64,000 nt of DNA from SZUA-430 sp040080835 (GTDB taxonomy: Bacteria; Pseudomonadota; Alphaproteobacteria; Micropepsales; Micropepsaceae). Of this stretch, positions 1 through 9,046 are shown piece after piece. A model generated the notes under the pieces. That model made no database searches and had not been told where the DNA came from. It saw nothing but the letters and a program-made list of their open reading frames with translations. The stretch covers positions 211,065 to 275,064 of the forward strand of contig JBEBHP010000005.1 in the NCBI GenBank assembly GCA_040080835.1. The letters are read 5' to 3'. Each line of letters opens with the position of its first letter. The stretch's first letter is position 1. The translations under genes and the position numbers were made by a program.

Positions 1-393
1 GATCTCTTTCGCGAAGATGAAAACTCGTGCCTGCTTGGCACCGATGCCCTGCGGGACGGTGTCGATGTGCCAGGACGGTCGCTCAGACTGGTGGTCTTTG
101 AACGTGTCCCCTGGCCACGCCCCGACATATTGCACAAGTCACGCCGTGCGGCGTTCGGCAAGACCTATGATGACCAGCTGACACGGTTAAGGCTGGCGCA
201 GGGGTTTGGGCGCCTGATCAGGCGCGCGAGCGACCGGGGCGTCTTTGTTCTGCTTGATCCGAGGGCACCCACACGCCTTTTGTCCGGCCTTCCACAAGGC
301 GTGGCGATTGAACGGCTGAACCTCGTGGACGCGGTTGCGATGGTTCGCAGCTTTCTTCAGGTTCCCGGGCTTGCCGATCCCCAGGGTCACTAA
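1..393 (+). CDS. DinG/Rad3-like ATP-dependent DNA helicase, C-terminal part
   Basis: The open frame runs in from the window's left edge, so only the last 130 residues are seen. They match the end of a superfamily 2 (XPD/DinG type) helicase: the stretch LLGTDALRDGVDVPG resembles motif V, and QGFGRLIRR (about residues 74-82 of the fragment) is the arginine-finger motif VI. After it comes RGVFVLLDPRA, the usual 'R...DxR' segment of DinG proteins. The family unwinds DNA in repair; the iron-sulfur region and Walker A motif would lie outside the window. A GTG at 67 is internal, not a start. Confidence is high for the family and lower for the exact subfamily. Confidence 0.85.
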   Translation, partial: DLFREDENSCLLGTDALRDGVDVPGRSLRLVVFERVPWPRPDILHKSRRAAFGKTYDDQLTRLRLAQGFGRLIRRASDRGVFVLLDPRAPTRLLSGLPQGVAIERLNLVDAVAMVRSFLQVPGLADPQGH

Positions 394-430
394 TAGATTG
401 CCGCGCAATCGAGAGCACAAGGACCTGACC

Positions 431-856
431 ATGGACGCGCAACCTACCCTCAGCCCGCATGCGGCACTCATCTACGTGATGGTCGTCGTTTCGGCGGCGG
501 ACGCGAGCATGAGCGACGCCGAGCTGCATCTCATGGGAGATATCGTTCGGACGCTGCCGGTATTTCGCGGTTTCCCGGAAGAGAAGCTGATCGCCGTGTC
601 GCGCGAATGTGCCGCTATCCTGCAAGAGCGCGAAGGTCTTGATGCCGTGCTCGGCCTCGTGAAGGAGGCTTTGCCCCAACACCTGCGCGAGACGGCATAT
701 GCACTTGGGCTTGAAATGGCACTGGCGGAATCTCCGGTTTATGCGGAAGAGAACCGTGTCCTGCAGCGGCTAAGGACCACTCTTGAGATCGACCGACTGA
801 CAACTGCGGCGCTTGAGAAGGCAGCCGTCGTGCGCCATGCCAGAATAACGAGCTGA
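431..856 (+). CDS. TerB-like (tellurite-resistance TerB family) protein
   Basis: This 141-residue soluble acidic all-alpha protein begins at ATG 431, 37 bases after the helicase stop. The N-terminal segment LIYVMVVVSAADASMSDAEL resembles the TerB/TerB-like metal-binding domain, whose acidic residues in 'aaDG.ms..E' follow the first helix. No signal peptide or membrane segment is seen. It is co-directional with the DinG-like gene and is followed after one base by a fatty-acid-hydroxylase-type gene, so it may be co-transcribed. The family is tied to tellurite and phage resistance or membrane stress, but no substrate can be deduced here. Confidence 0.75.
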   Translation: MDAQPTLSPHAALIYVMVVVSAADASMSDAELHLMGDIVRTLPVFRGFPEEKLIAVSRECAAILQEREGLDAVLGLVKEALPQHLRETAYALGLEMALAESPVYAEENRVLQRLRTTLEIDRLTTAALEKAAVVRHARITS

Positions 857-857
857 C

Positions 858-1658
858 ATGAACGGCGAGGCCGTCGTCAGACTATCCCTGTTTCTGGGTG
901 TCTTTTCCGTTCTGGCAATTTCTGAGGTGCTTTGGCCGTTCAGGCCTACGGCCGTGAGAGCCGAACGCTGGCCGGCCAATCTGGGTCTGAGCGTGCTGAA
1001 TACCATCGTCGTACGCGTGTTGATTGGGCTGGTTCCGGGATTTGCAATTGCGGCGGCGGCGGCTGTCGGGAAAGAAACGGGATTGCTTGCCTTCACAGGG
1101 CTGCATGGGGCGGCGGTGGCCGTCACCGGGTTCGTCGTGCTCGATCTGGCTGTTTACCTGCAGCACATTGCCTTTCATCACATTCCGGTTTTCTGGCGTT
1201 TGCACCGCGTGCACCATGCTGACCGGCAGTTTGACGTAACGACTGCCATCAGGTTTCATCCGCTGGAGATCGTCATCAGCCAACTCTGGAAAATCGCCGT
1301 TGTCGTCGTGCTTGGTGTGCCGGTTGTGTCGGTGTTTGCGTTCGAGGTTGTCCTGAATGCCGGTGCCATGTTCAGCCACTCCAATCTGCGGTTGCCCGGC
1401 TGGATCGATCGCCAGTTGCGTGTTCTGCTGGTTACGCCTGACATGCACCGCATTCATCATTCGGTTCTGCTGCCGGAAATCAATTCAAACTATGGCTTCA
1501 ACTTTTCATTCTGGGACCGTGCGTTCGGCACCTATCGGGACAGGTCGCAATCTGATCAACTGACAATGGATTTGGGCCTGCCCGGGTATCAAACCTCGCC
1601 AACGTCCCGAATCGGCTGGCTGCTGGTGTTTCCTTTTCTGCGCGGGCGTTCCCTATGA
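858..1658 (+). CDS. sterol desaturase / fatty acid hydroxylase family membrane protein
   Basis: This 266-residue integral membrane protein has the histidine boxes of the FA_hydroxylase superfamily: HIAFHH and HRVHH near residues 103-121, and HRIHH near residue 198. These ligate a di-iron centre that hydroxylates or desaturates lipid chains. Hydrophobic stretches cover the N-terminal third and about residues 130-170. The motif NYGFNFSFWDRAFGTY after the last box is typical of the family. It overlaps the next gene by four bases (ATGA), so the two are probably translationally coupled. The substrate is unknown; lipids, carotenoids or hopanoids are possible. Confidence 0.85.
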   Translation: MNGEAVVRLSLFLGVFSVLAISEVLWPFRPTAVRAERWPANLGLSVLNTIVVRVLIGLVPGFAIAAAAAVGKETGLLAFTGLHGAAVAVTGFVVLDLAVYLQHIAFHHIPVFWRLHRVHHADRQFDVTTAIRFHPLEIVISQLWKIAVVVVLGVPVVSVFAFEVVLNAGAMFSHSNLRLPGWIDRQLRVLLVTPDMHRIHHSVLLPEINSNYGFNFSFWDRAFGTYRDRSQSDQLTMDLGLPGYQTSPTSRIGWLLVFPFLRGRSL

Positions 1659-2182
1659 AACGACTGTTCATCATGCGACACGCAAAAGCAGAGCCCGATG
1701 CGCTGTCCAAGCGCGACATCGACCGCGCCCTGAATGACCGTGGCAGGCGCGCTGCGGATGAGATCGGACAGTATTTCCGCGAGCAAGCGTATGCCTGCGG
1801 CACTGTCCAGTGTTCTGCCGCCGCACGCACACGCGAAACATTTGGACGCCTCCAGCCCTATGTTGGTGACATGGTGCCGGTTCAGTTCAGGGAAGAACTG
1901 TATCTTGCCGAAGCATCAGCCATGCTGGCGACAGTACGTTTGCTTGACGACAAAATTCCGTCGGCCATGTTCGTAGGACACAATCCGGGCGTGGCAGAAC
2001 TTGCGCTGTCGCTTTCGGCGGCGCCGAAGGATTTACGACAGGAAAAGCGGCACCGCCGCATGCGGGAAAAGTTCTCAACCGGCTCCCTGGCTGTTATCGA
2101 CTTCGAGGTGCTGCATTGGGGGGATGTGCTGCCGGGGCAGGGGACCTTGACCGATTTTGTTCGCCCGCGTGACCTTGATTGA
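1655..2182 (+). CDS. SixA-like histidine phosphatase
   Basis: A 175-residue member of the histidine phosphatase (phosphoglycerate mutase-like) superfamily. The catalytic RHA motif is at residues 8-10 (MRHAKAEP), and the second conserved histidine sits in FVGHNPGVAEL about two thirds of the way along, as in SixA. SixA removes phosphate from histidine phosphotransfer domains, but many relatives act on small phosphate esters, so the substrate is not settled. The start overlaps the upstream hydroxylase stop by ATGA. Confidence 0.85.
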   Translation: MKRLFIMRHAKAEPDALSKRDIDRALNDRGRRAADEIGQYFREQAYACGTVQCSAAARTRETFGRLQPYVGDMVPVQFREELYLAEASAMLATVRLLDDKIPSAMFVGHNPGVAELALSLSAAPKDLRQEKRHRRMREKFSTGSLAVIDFEVLHWGDVLPGQGTLTDFVRPRDLD

Positions 2183-2210
2183 TTACTGGGACTGAAAACT
2201 GGATCTGAAA

Positions 2211-3014
2211 ATGGCAAATGAAAGACTGACCGCTCTCGTAACCGGTGCATCGGCCGGCATCGGCAAGGCCTTCGCTGAAGTGTTTGCGAAGTACGGCTTC
2301 AACCTGATCCTCACCGCACGACGGGAGGAGCGATTGCGGGACCTTGCGCAGGAACTGTCGAAGGGTCACCACGTCGATGTCACGGTCATGCCTGCAGACC
2401 TCGCTGATGTGTCAGCGCCTTCGCGCCTGATTGCCGAGATCAAATCGCGCGGCATGAAAGTCGATGCGCTCGTCAACAATGCCGGTTACGGCGTACCGGG
2501 CAGCTATGCCGGATCCAAGTGGGAGAACCAGCGGGATTTCATCCAGGTCCTGATGACGGCGCCGTGCGAGCTGGCCCACCTGACCTTGCCTGACATGATT
2601 GCGCGCAAACAGGGCTACATCATCAATGTAGCGTCACTTGCAGGCATGCTTCCAGGGTCGGCCGGACACACGCTGTATGGGGCATCGAAGAGCTTCATGA
2701 TCCAGTTCTCGCGCTCGCTGAACATGGAAGCCGGAAAGCATGGCGTGCACGTCACGGCCGTATGTCCCGGCTTCACCTACAGCGAATTTCATGATGTCTC
2801 CGGAACACGTGACCAGGTTTCGCGCATGCCGAAGCTCATGTGGATGACGGCAGAAGCTGTTGCGGAGGAAGGCTACACTGCGGTCATGCGCAACAAGCCG
2901 GTGCACGTGAACGGGCGTATCAACCGCAGCATTGCGCTGGTGGCCAAATATCTGCCGGATTCCGTCGCCTTTTCAATCATGAAGGCGCGGTCTGGGTCGG
3001 TTCGCGCGCAATAG
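2211..3014 (+). CDS. short-chain dehydrogenase/reductase (SDR)
   Basis: A 267-residue classical SDR. The NAD(P)-binding TGASAGIG is at residues 11-18, the NNAG motif lies near residue 90, and the catalytic pair Y156/K160 is in YGASK. An arginine-rich segment after the second strand (TARREER) favours NADP. The sequence resembles the DltE/YqjQ-like group that often sits near lipid enzymes. It is separated from the SixA-like gene by 28 bases and is co-directional, so it may share a transcript. The substrate cannot be told. Confidence 0.85.
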   Translation: MANERLTALVTGASAGIGKAFAEVFAKYGFNLILTARREERLRDLAQELSKGHHVDVTVMPADLADVSAPSRLIAEIKSRGMKVDALVNNAGYGVPGSYAGSKWENQRDFIQVLMTAPCELAHLTLPDMIARKQGYIINVASLAGMLPGSAGHTLYGASKSFMIQFSRSLNMEAGKHGVHVTAVCPGFTYSEFHDVSGTRDQVSRMPKLMWMTAEAVAEEGYTAVMRNKPVHVNGRINRSIALVAKYLPDSVAFSIMKARSGSVRAQ

Positions 3015-3018
3015 CGCT

Positions 3019-3615
3019 TCAGTACGAGTTGCCGGATTCCACGTTCGGGTTTGCGCTTGTGTTGCGCGGCATAATCTCCATCGTTTCCCATGCGTAGGCC
3101 ACTTCGCGATAGGTTGCTCCCCACACCGGGTGCCGACGCTCGGCTATGAGCTTGCCGCCCATCGCCTCGTAGAAGAAGCGCGACGGGTTTTCGGCCAGCG
3201 CCCAGATCACCATACCCTTGCAGGGCGCCTTGGAGAGGAGGCGGAATACGGACGACATCATCGCCGTGCCAATGCCCTGGCCAGTGAATCCGGGGGCAAC
3301 GTAGAGTGTGTAGATTTCGGCGTCATAGGCCAGCGAGCGGTCCCTGTTCGGGCCTGCACTTGCAAAACCAAACAAGGTCGAACCGACATCAGACGCGACG
3401 AATACCGGACAACGCAAGCTCGCGTGCTGAATTGTGCGGTCCCATGCCTTTTCCTGGTCGGGCTTGGACATGCGCGCGAGCGCTGCGGTCGGCAGAATGC
3501 CTGCGTAGGTTTCGCGCCAGGAGTCGACATAGATGCCTGCGATGCCTGCGGCGTCGGAGGGCCGCGCCATTCGAATGCCAATGTCCACCGTGTCATTCAT
3601 TGGTGTGTCTTTCAT
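3019..3615 (-). CDS. GNAT family N-acetyltransferase
   Basis: About 198 residues with the GNAT fold. The acetyl-CoA binding motif A is seen as LYVAPGFTGQGIGTAMM (the V-x-P...Q/R-G-x-G-x-G/A pattern), followed by the late YEAMGGK segment typical of motif B. The N-terminus IRMARPSDAAGIAGIYVDSWRETYAGILP matches acetyltransferases annotated against small molecules or peptides. The frame is open further upstream. ATG 3615 is chosen; ATG 3600 (MNDTVD) is a close alternative. It converges with the SDR gene with only four bases between the stops. Confidence 0.85.
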   Translation of the reverse strand: MKDTPMNDTVDIGIRMARPSDAAGIAGIYVDSWRETYAGILPTAALARMSKPDQEKAWDRTIQHASLRCPVFVASDVGSTLFGFASAGPNRDRSLAYDAEIYTLYVAPGFTGQGIGTAMMSSVFRLLSKAPCKGMVIWALAENPSRFFYEAMGGKLIAERRHPVWGATYREVAYAWETMEIMPRNTSANPNVESGNSY

Positions 3616-3693
3616 GGCTTGCGCGCCTGAAACACCGACGCGAGGGACGAGCTTTTCATCCCTCGCGCAGAACTTCAATAGTCTTGCTGCGTC

Positions 3694-5301
3694 TCAATAA
3701 AGTCCCATGGAGTCCATGGTCGAGGCGCCAGCAACGCCGTCGGCCTGCATGTTCTTCGATTTCTGATAGGCTTGGACTGCGTTCCGTACGTCGTCATCGT
3801 AAACGCCGTCGATCGGTCCTTTGTAGGTACCGGCTTTTTTCAGGGCTTCCTGCAGTTGTTCGACCTCTCGACCCTTGTCGCCTGGTTGCAGGGCAAAGCC
3901 GGTGCGTTTGCCGGACTTTGCCTGATAGAGGCGCTGTTTGCTGGATTTCAGATAGTCCTGCTGGGCGGTTGGGGACGCTGCGGCAGCTGTCATCTGACGG
4001 TTTTCGACGTTGATGGCCTCAATCTTGCGCTGGAGGCGATCGTCCTTGAGGCTGGCGTTCTTGCTTTCCAGTTCCTTGGCGAGCGCTGTCATGTTGCGTT
4101 GTGCTTCATCGCGGCGGCCGCTCTGGTAGAGCTTGACCTGCTCCTTCTGGATGCGGTCGCTTTCTGCAAGCTCGGCCTCGGCTGAAACGCTATTGTTGCG
4201 GGATTTGTCGACGAGCGACTTGTCAGCTGAGACAGCGACTGCCAGTTGCTGCGTTATGGAATGGTTTTCTCCCGACTTCGCGGTTTTGTAGTTCAGAGTC
4301 AGGGACCCCAGGTCCACGTTGCCGGAAGCGGGTGCTGCGATTTCCAGTCTGAGCAGCACGGACCGTTTTTCACCTTCGAAGACATCTTCCAGATCACGCT
4401 TTACTGATTTTGCGCCTGCTGCTTCCTCATAGCCAACGACCTCGGCCTTGCGGACGATGCCGTTACCCGAGAATTCGAGGTGAACGTCCTGGGCGCAGGT
4501 TTCAAACAGCGATCCCAGTTCATCCTGGAAAACGCGCGCCATCTGGGTGGGATGCTCGATGTAGTAGTAGCGTCCGCCGCCGTTTTCCGCGACGGCCTGC
4601 ATGAGGTCCTCGTCGTAGTCGCGACCAAGGCCCATCGCCGAAATGCGGATGCCGCCGGATTTGGCGCCACGGACCAGCCTGGCGATTTCCTGGGGGTCGG
4701 TCACGCCGGTATTGGCAAGGCCATCCGACATCAGGATCACGCGCGTAATCGTACCATTCTGGTCAGCCGGGCCGTCGAGTGCGTCCTTGGCTTCATCGAC
4801 GCCGCGCATCATTCCACCGGTCAGGTTGGTCGATCCGCGCGGGTCGAGCCTGTCGATCATTGCCTTTACTTCGCCTGTGTTCGCGACGCGGTGAGCATGC
4901 CACATGACGTTGATCTGATCGTCATACTCGACGATTGAGAGTGTGTCCTTGCTTCCCAGGCGGTCGACGGCCAGTTTTGCCGCGCGGCGGAGGTAGTCGA
5001 TCTTTCCCTCGTCAGCCATCGATCCCGAGCGATCGAGCACGAGTGCGACGTTGAGCGGAGGGCGGTCTTTTTTGACACCAGGATCGATGTCTATGCCTTC
5101 GAATGAGACGAGTGCGTAAACAATGCGCGTACCGCCAGCGAGAACGGCCGTCTGGTTGAGCTGGATCTTGCCTCTCAGGGGATCCTGGCCTGCGAACGCA
5201 GGTGTAAGCATCGTTGTTCCGATGAGCGCCAGTGCGCAAAGCGACTTTACTGCTGTGCGTCGACACAGTTCCGGCAAGCTGAATTTTTGTGCAAGTTGCA
5301 T
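3694..5301 (-). CDS. secreted von Willebrand A domain protein with C-terminal peptidoglycan-binding domain
   Basis: A 535-residue exported protein. The start at 5301 is set by a strong AGAGGAGAG ribosome site, although the frame is open for 41 more codons. A signal peptide occupies about residues 1-37 (cleavage after TPAFA). The VWA domain starts near residue 84 and carries the metal-ion-dependent adhesion site D90-R-S92-G-S94-M with later TNLT and MSDG motifs. A charged helical stretch with many lysines and glutamates follows (about 380-440). The last 60 residues (GDKGREVEQLQEALKKAG and on) form a PG_binding_1 domain. The protein probably sits in the periplasm anchored to the cell wall. Its role is unknown. 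Confidence 0.85.
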   Translation of the reverse strand: MQLAQKFSLPELCRRTAVKSLCALALIGTTMLTPAFAGQDPLRGKIQLNQTAVLAGGTRIVYALVSFEGIDIDPGVKKDRPPLNVALVLDRSGSMADEGKIDYLRRAAKLAVDRLGSKDTLSIVEYDDQINVMWHAHRVANTGEVKAMIDRLDPRGSTNLTGGMMRGVDEAKDALDGPADQNGTITRVILMSDGLANTGVTDPQEIARLVRGAKSGGIRISAMGLGRDYDEDLMQAVAENGGGRYYYIEHPTQMARVFQDELGSLFETCAQDVHLEFSGNGIVRKAEVVGYEEAAGAKSVKRDLEDVFEGEKRSVLLRLEIAAPASGNVDLGSLTLNYKTAKSGENHSITQQLAVAVSADKSLVDKSRNNSVSAEAELAESDRIQKEQVKLYQSGRRDEAQRNMTALAKELESKNASLKDDRLQRKIEAINVENRQMTAAAASPTAQQDYLKSSKQRLYQAKSGKRTGFALQPGDKGREVEQLQEALKKAGTYKGPIDGVYDDDVRNAVQAYQKSKNMQADGVAGASTMDSMGLY

Positions 5302-5741
5302 GCAATCTCTCCTCTTGTGACGCTGGGGGTGCGGTGCCGTTCGTGGCATTCGGGCTGACGAATGTTTGCACTTCCGGGGCGATGCGTCGGCTGAGGGCAC
5401 AATAAAACGCTTGCTGTGGCGCAAAGCGGCCCGGAATGCGGCAGGATTTGGGCTTCTGCTGCGGCGAAACGATCACGGACTAGCAAATTTGCGGCCGCGG
5501 ATTCAACAAATCGGCTGAGGCTCAGCGAACGAAGATGTACACTTGTTCACATGCGTTGTCATTTGCGCAATATCGCGTGACCTACAAGGGTTTACGATTG
5601 CTTCACTGGAACAAAGCACTATTTACGAAATGAGTATCTTTGGATTCGGGTTCCGCTGCCATCGAAAAGCCTTCAGGACAGCGCATCATGGTTTGAGGAA
5701 CTCGACGTGCAGTGTGCGTAACATCGGGATAGGCGTAAGTC
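5302..5741. other. divergent intergenic region between the VWA gene and prkA
   Basis: These 440 bases hold no convincing gene. They must carry the promoters of the - strand VWA gene and the + strand prkA cluster. A 6-1-6 palindrome GCTGAGGCTCAGC lies at 5514-5526. I looked for an EcfG-type promoter (GGAAC, 16-17 bases, CGTT): a GGAAC occurs in the prkA leader, but no matching downstream element was found, so no promoter is called. Confidence 0.5.
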
Positions 5742-7688
5742 ATGAGCAACTCACTGGATGTCTTCGACATGTTTTCTCGTGCGTATGCGCGGGAGAAATT
5801 CGAGAGTATGTCGCTGCGCGACTATCTGCTGGCCGCGCGGGACAATCCCATGATGTATGCGTCACCGGCTGAACGGATGATCGCTGCGATCGGCGAACCC
5901 GAGCTGGTGGACACATCAAGAGATTCGCGGCTGTCGCGAATCTTCTTCAATCGTACGATCAAGATGTATCGTGCGTTCGATGGTTTCTTCGGCATGGAAG
6001 ATACGATCGAGCGCATTGTCGGCTATTTCAAGCACGCTGCACAGGGTCTGGAAGAAAAGCGCCAGATCCTCTACCTGCTTGGACCGGTTGGTGGTGGCAA
6101 GTCGTCCCTTGCAGAACGTCTCAAGGACATGATGGAGACGTACCCAATCTATGTGCTGAAGGCTGGTGACCAGATCAGTCCGGTATTCGAGTCTCCGCTG
6201 GGCCTGTTCCGCACGACCGAACTCACCGAGTTGCTGAGTGAGCGCTATAACATCGAGAAGCATCGGCTTACCGGATTGATGAGCCCGTGGGCCGTGAAGC
6301 GTCTGGATGAATTCAGTGGCGATATCTCGAAGTTCGAAGTGGTGAAGATTGTTCCGTCGAAGCTCAGGCAGATCGCAATCGCGAAGACTGAGCCTGGCGA
6401 TGAAAACAACCAGGATATCTCGGCGCTGACCGGCAAGGTGGACATCCGCAAGCTTGAACGCTTCAGCCAGAACGATGCCGATGCCTATAGTTTCTCGGGA
6501 GGCCTGTGCCGCGCGAACCAGGGACTGCTTGAGTTCGTGGAAATGTTCAAGGCGCCGATCAAGGTACTGCATCCGCTGCTGACCGCGACACAGGAAGGCA
6601 ACTATGTGGGCACGGAAACGCTTGGCCCCATTCCCTTCCAGGGCATCATACTTGCGCACTCCAATGAATCGGAATGGACCCAGTTCAAGGCGAACAAGAG
6701 TAACGAGGCATTCCTTGACCGCATCTGTGTGGTGACGGTGCCGTACTGCCTGCGTTCAAGCGAGGAAGTGCAGATCTACCGCAAGCTACTGAAGACGAGC
6801 GAGCTGGGAGGTGCCCCGTGCGCTCCAGAGACGCTGGAAATGCTTGCGAAGTTCTGCGTGCTCACCCGGCTGAAAGAACATGAGAACTCAAACCTCTTTT
6901 CCAAGCTGCGCGTCTATGATGGTGAAAAACTCAAGGATACGGATCCCAAGGCCAAGACGCTGCAGGAGTACAAGGACGCTGGCGGTATTGATGAAGGCAT
7001 GAATGGCATTTCCACGCGGTTTGCGTACAAGGTGCTGTCGGAGACCTTCAACTATGACACGTCTGAAGTTGCGGCAGATCCTGTGCACCTGATGTATGTG
7101 CTGGAGCAGGCAATCAAGCGCGAGCAGCACGCTGAAGAGACAGAAAAGCGTTACTTGGAACTCATCAAGGCGGAGCTTGCGCCCCGCTATGCCGAGTTTA
7201 TCGGCAAGGAGATCCAGAAGGCTTATCTTGAGTCCTACAGCGAGTATGGGCAGAACCTCTTCGATCGCTATATTTCGTATGCTGACGCGTGGATTGAAGA
7301 TCAGGACTTCAAGGACACTGATACCGGACAGATGATGGACAGGCAACATCTGGACAACGAACTATCAAAGATCGAGAAGCCCGCCGGGATCGCAAATCCG
7401 AAGGATTTCCGAAATGAAGTCGTGAAGTTTGCACTGCGGCACCGGGCGACGCACGACGGGAAGAACCCGGCTTGGACTTCCTACGAGAAAATCAGAAACG
7501 TCATTGAAAAGCGGATGTTCACGCAAGTGGAAGATTTGCTGCCTGTGATTTCGTTTGAGTCGAAAAAGGACTCGGATACGCAGTCCAAGCACAATGAATT
7601 CGTCAAACGCATGCTTGCCCGACATTACACGGCACGCCAGGTCCGGCGTCTCGTTGAATGGTATATGCGGGTCAACAAGGCTGGATAG
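5742..7688 (+). CDS. prkA: PrkA-type serine protein kinase (YeaG)
   Basis: A 648-residue PrkA/YeaG protein, the usual length. The AAA+ part carries the Walker A motif GPVGGGKS (residues 114-121); the C-terminal half is the PrkA kinase-like domain. The N-terminus (SLDVFDMFSRAYAREKFESM) is typical of YeaG. In Escherichia coli, YeaG phosphorylates proteins and, with YeaH, helps cells withstand nitrogen starvation and other stress; in Bacillus, PrkA acts in sporulation. Here it is first of three genes, followed by yeaH and spoVR, the classic conserved trio in non-sporing proteobacteria. The start ATG has a weak GGATAGGCG site. Confidence 0.95.
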   Translation: MSNSLDVFDMFSRAYAREKFESMSLRDYLLAARDNPMMYASPAERMIAAIGEPELVDTSRDSRLSRIFFNRTIKMYRAFDGFFGMEDTIERIVGYFKHAAQGLEEKRQILYLLGPVGGGKSSLAERLKDMMETYPIYVLKAGDQISPVFESPLGLFRTTELTELLSERYNIEKHRLTGLMSPWAVKRLDEFSGDISKFEVVKIVPSKLRQIAIAKTEPGDENNQDISALTGKVDIRKLERFSQNDADAYSFSGGLCRANQGLLEFVEMFKAPIKVLHPLLTATQEGNYVGTETLGPIPFQGIILAHSNESEWTQFKANKSNEAFLDRICVVTVPYCLRSSEEVQIYRKLLKTSELGGAPCAPETLEMLAKFCVLTRLKEHENSNLFSKLRVYDGEKLKDTDPKAKTLQEYKDAGGIDEGMNGISTRFAYKVLSETFNYDTSEVAADPVHLMYVLEQAIKREQHAEETEKRYLELIKAELAPRYAEFIGKEIQKAYLESYSEYGQNLFDRYISYADAWIEDQDFKDTDTGQMMDRQHLDNELSKIEKPAGIANPKDFRNEVVKFALRHRATHDGKNPAWTSYEKIRNVIEKRMFTQVEDLLPVISFESKKDSDTQSKHNEFVKRMLARHYTARQVRRLVEWYMRVNKAG

Positions 7689-7732
7689 GGCTGGACGCTC
7701 GAAAGAACATCGAAGCGCCCAGAACGGTTTCA

Positions 7733-9046
7733 ATGGCGAATTTTATCGACCGGCGTTTGAATCCAAAGGGCAAAAGTCTTGCCAACCGGCAGCGCTTTAT
7801 CCGTCGCGCGCGCGCCGAAATCAAAGAAGCGGTCCAGAAGACTCTCAAGGACAGAACCGTCTCTGATTTTGCGAAAAACCAGAAGATTTCAATTCCGTCC
7901 AAGAGTACCAAGGAACCGCACTTCCGTCACGATCCGGCCGCGGGCGGCGAACACGAGCGTGTGTTGCCAGGCAACAAGGATTTCGTGGAAGGGGACCAGA
8001 TCAAGAAGCCCCGCTCCGGCGAGGCTGGCGGCCGCGGCAAGGACGCGTCCACCAGCGGGGAAGGCGAAGACGATTTCAGCTTCACGCTGAGCCAAGATGA
8101 AGTTCTCGATCTATTCTTCGAAGATCTCGAGTTGCCCAATCTCGTCAAAACGTCACTCAAGGAAATCAAGACGTTCAACTGGCGTCGCGCGGGGCTGACG
8201 ACGTCGGGTTCGCCCAACCAGATCAATCTCGTCCGTACCATGCGGAATTCATTCGGGCGCAGACTGGCGATGCGCCGGCCGAAAGTCGAAGAGATTGAAG
8301 CGCTGAAGAACGAACTGGTCGTCTGCAAACTTGCTGAACCGCAGGACGAAGATCGCGTCCGGCATCTGGAAGAAGAAATTGAGCGGCTGGAAAGCCGCAG
8401 GAAATGGGTGCCGTTCCTTGATCCCATCGATGTCCGGTTCAATGCGTTTGAGCAACAGCCAATTCCGACAAGTCGTGCCGTCATGTTCTGCCTGATGGAC
8501 GTATCGGGTTCGATGGGTGAGCGTGAGAAGGACCTGGCCAAGCGCTTTTTCATGCTGCTGCACCTGTTCCTGAAGCGTCGGTATGAGCGGCTGGATATCG
8601 TCTTCATCCGGCATACACACGATGCACAGGAAGTGGATGAGCATACGTTCTTCTATTCCAGGCAATCGGGAGGCACGATCGTGTCGACGGCCCTGGAGGA
8701 AATGCAGAAGATTGTTCATGAGCGTTATGCGACAGGGGAGTGGAATATCTATGCGGCGCAGGCATCTGACGGCTATACACAAACCGGCGATGCGTCTCGT
8801 TGTGTTGATCTGCTCAACCAGGAACTGATGCCGATCTGCCAGTACTATGCCTATATCGAGATCCTCGACGAGCGGGAAATGGAAGTCTTCTCGAGTGAAG
8901 AATCCGGCGCCGAACTTTGGCGCGCCTATCGAACTGTCGCAAAGCAATGGAAGAACTTCGCTACAAAGCGTATTGCCAAGCCGCAGGACATTTTCCCGGT
9001 ATTCCGTGAGCTATTTGCGAAAGATGGCGCGGAGGCGCAGGCGTGA
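7733..9046 (+). CDS. yeaH: YeaH/YhbH family protein (DUF444, VWA-like)
   Basis: A 437-residue DUF444 protein. It starts at ATG 7733 (MANFIDRRLNPKGKSLANRQ), the standard family N-terminus; the frame is open 25 codons further up. The C-terminal half is a VWA-like domain with the metal site DVSGSMGE and the conserved segment FYSRQSGGTIVSTAL. A glycine- and charge-rich linker (about residues 75-135) separates the halves. It acts with the PrkA kinase in stress adaptation, though its biochemical role is not settled. It lies 44 bases downstream of prkA and overlaps spoVR by four bases. Confidence 0.95.
   Translation: MANFIDRRLNPKGKSLANRQRFIRRARAEIKEAVQKTLKDRTVSDFAKNQKISIPSKSTKEPHFRHDPAAGGEHERVLPGNKDFVEGDQIKKPRSGEAGGRGKDASTSGEGEDDFSFTLSQDEVLDLFFEDLELPNLVKTSLKEIKTFNWRRAGLTTSGSPNQINLVRTMRNSFGRRLAMRRPKVEEIEALKNELVVCKLAEPQDEDRVRHLEEEIERLESRRKWVPFLDPIDVRFNAFEQQPIPTSRAVMFCLMDVSGSMGEREKDLAKRFFMLLHLFLKRRYERLDIVFIRHTHDAQEVDEHTFFYSRQSGGTIVSTALEEMQKIVHERYATGEWNIYAAQASDGYTQTGDASRCVDLLNQELMPICQYYAYIEILDEREMEVFSSEESGAELWRAYRTVAKQWKNFATKRIAKPQDIFPVFRELFAKDGAEAQA

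Noticed and set aside
5590..5741. An EcfG-type general stress promoter ahead of prkA
   Set aside because: A GGAAC is present but no CGTT lies at the right distance.
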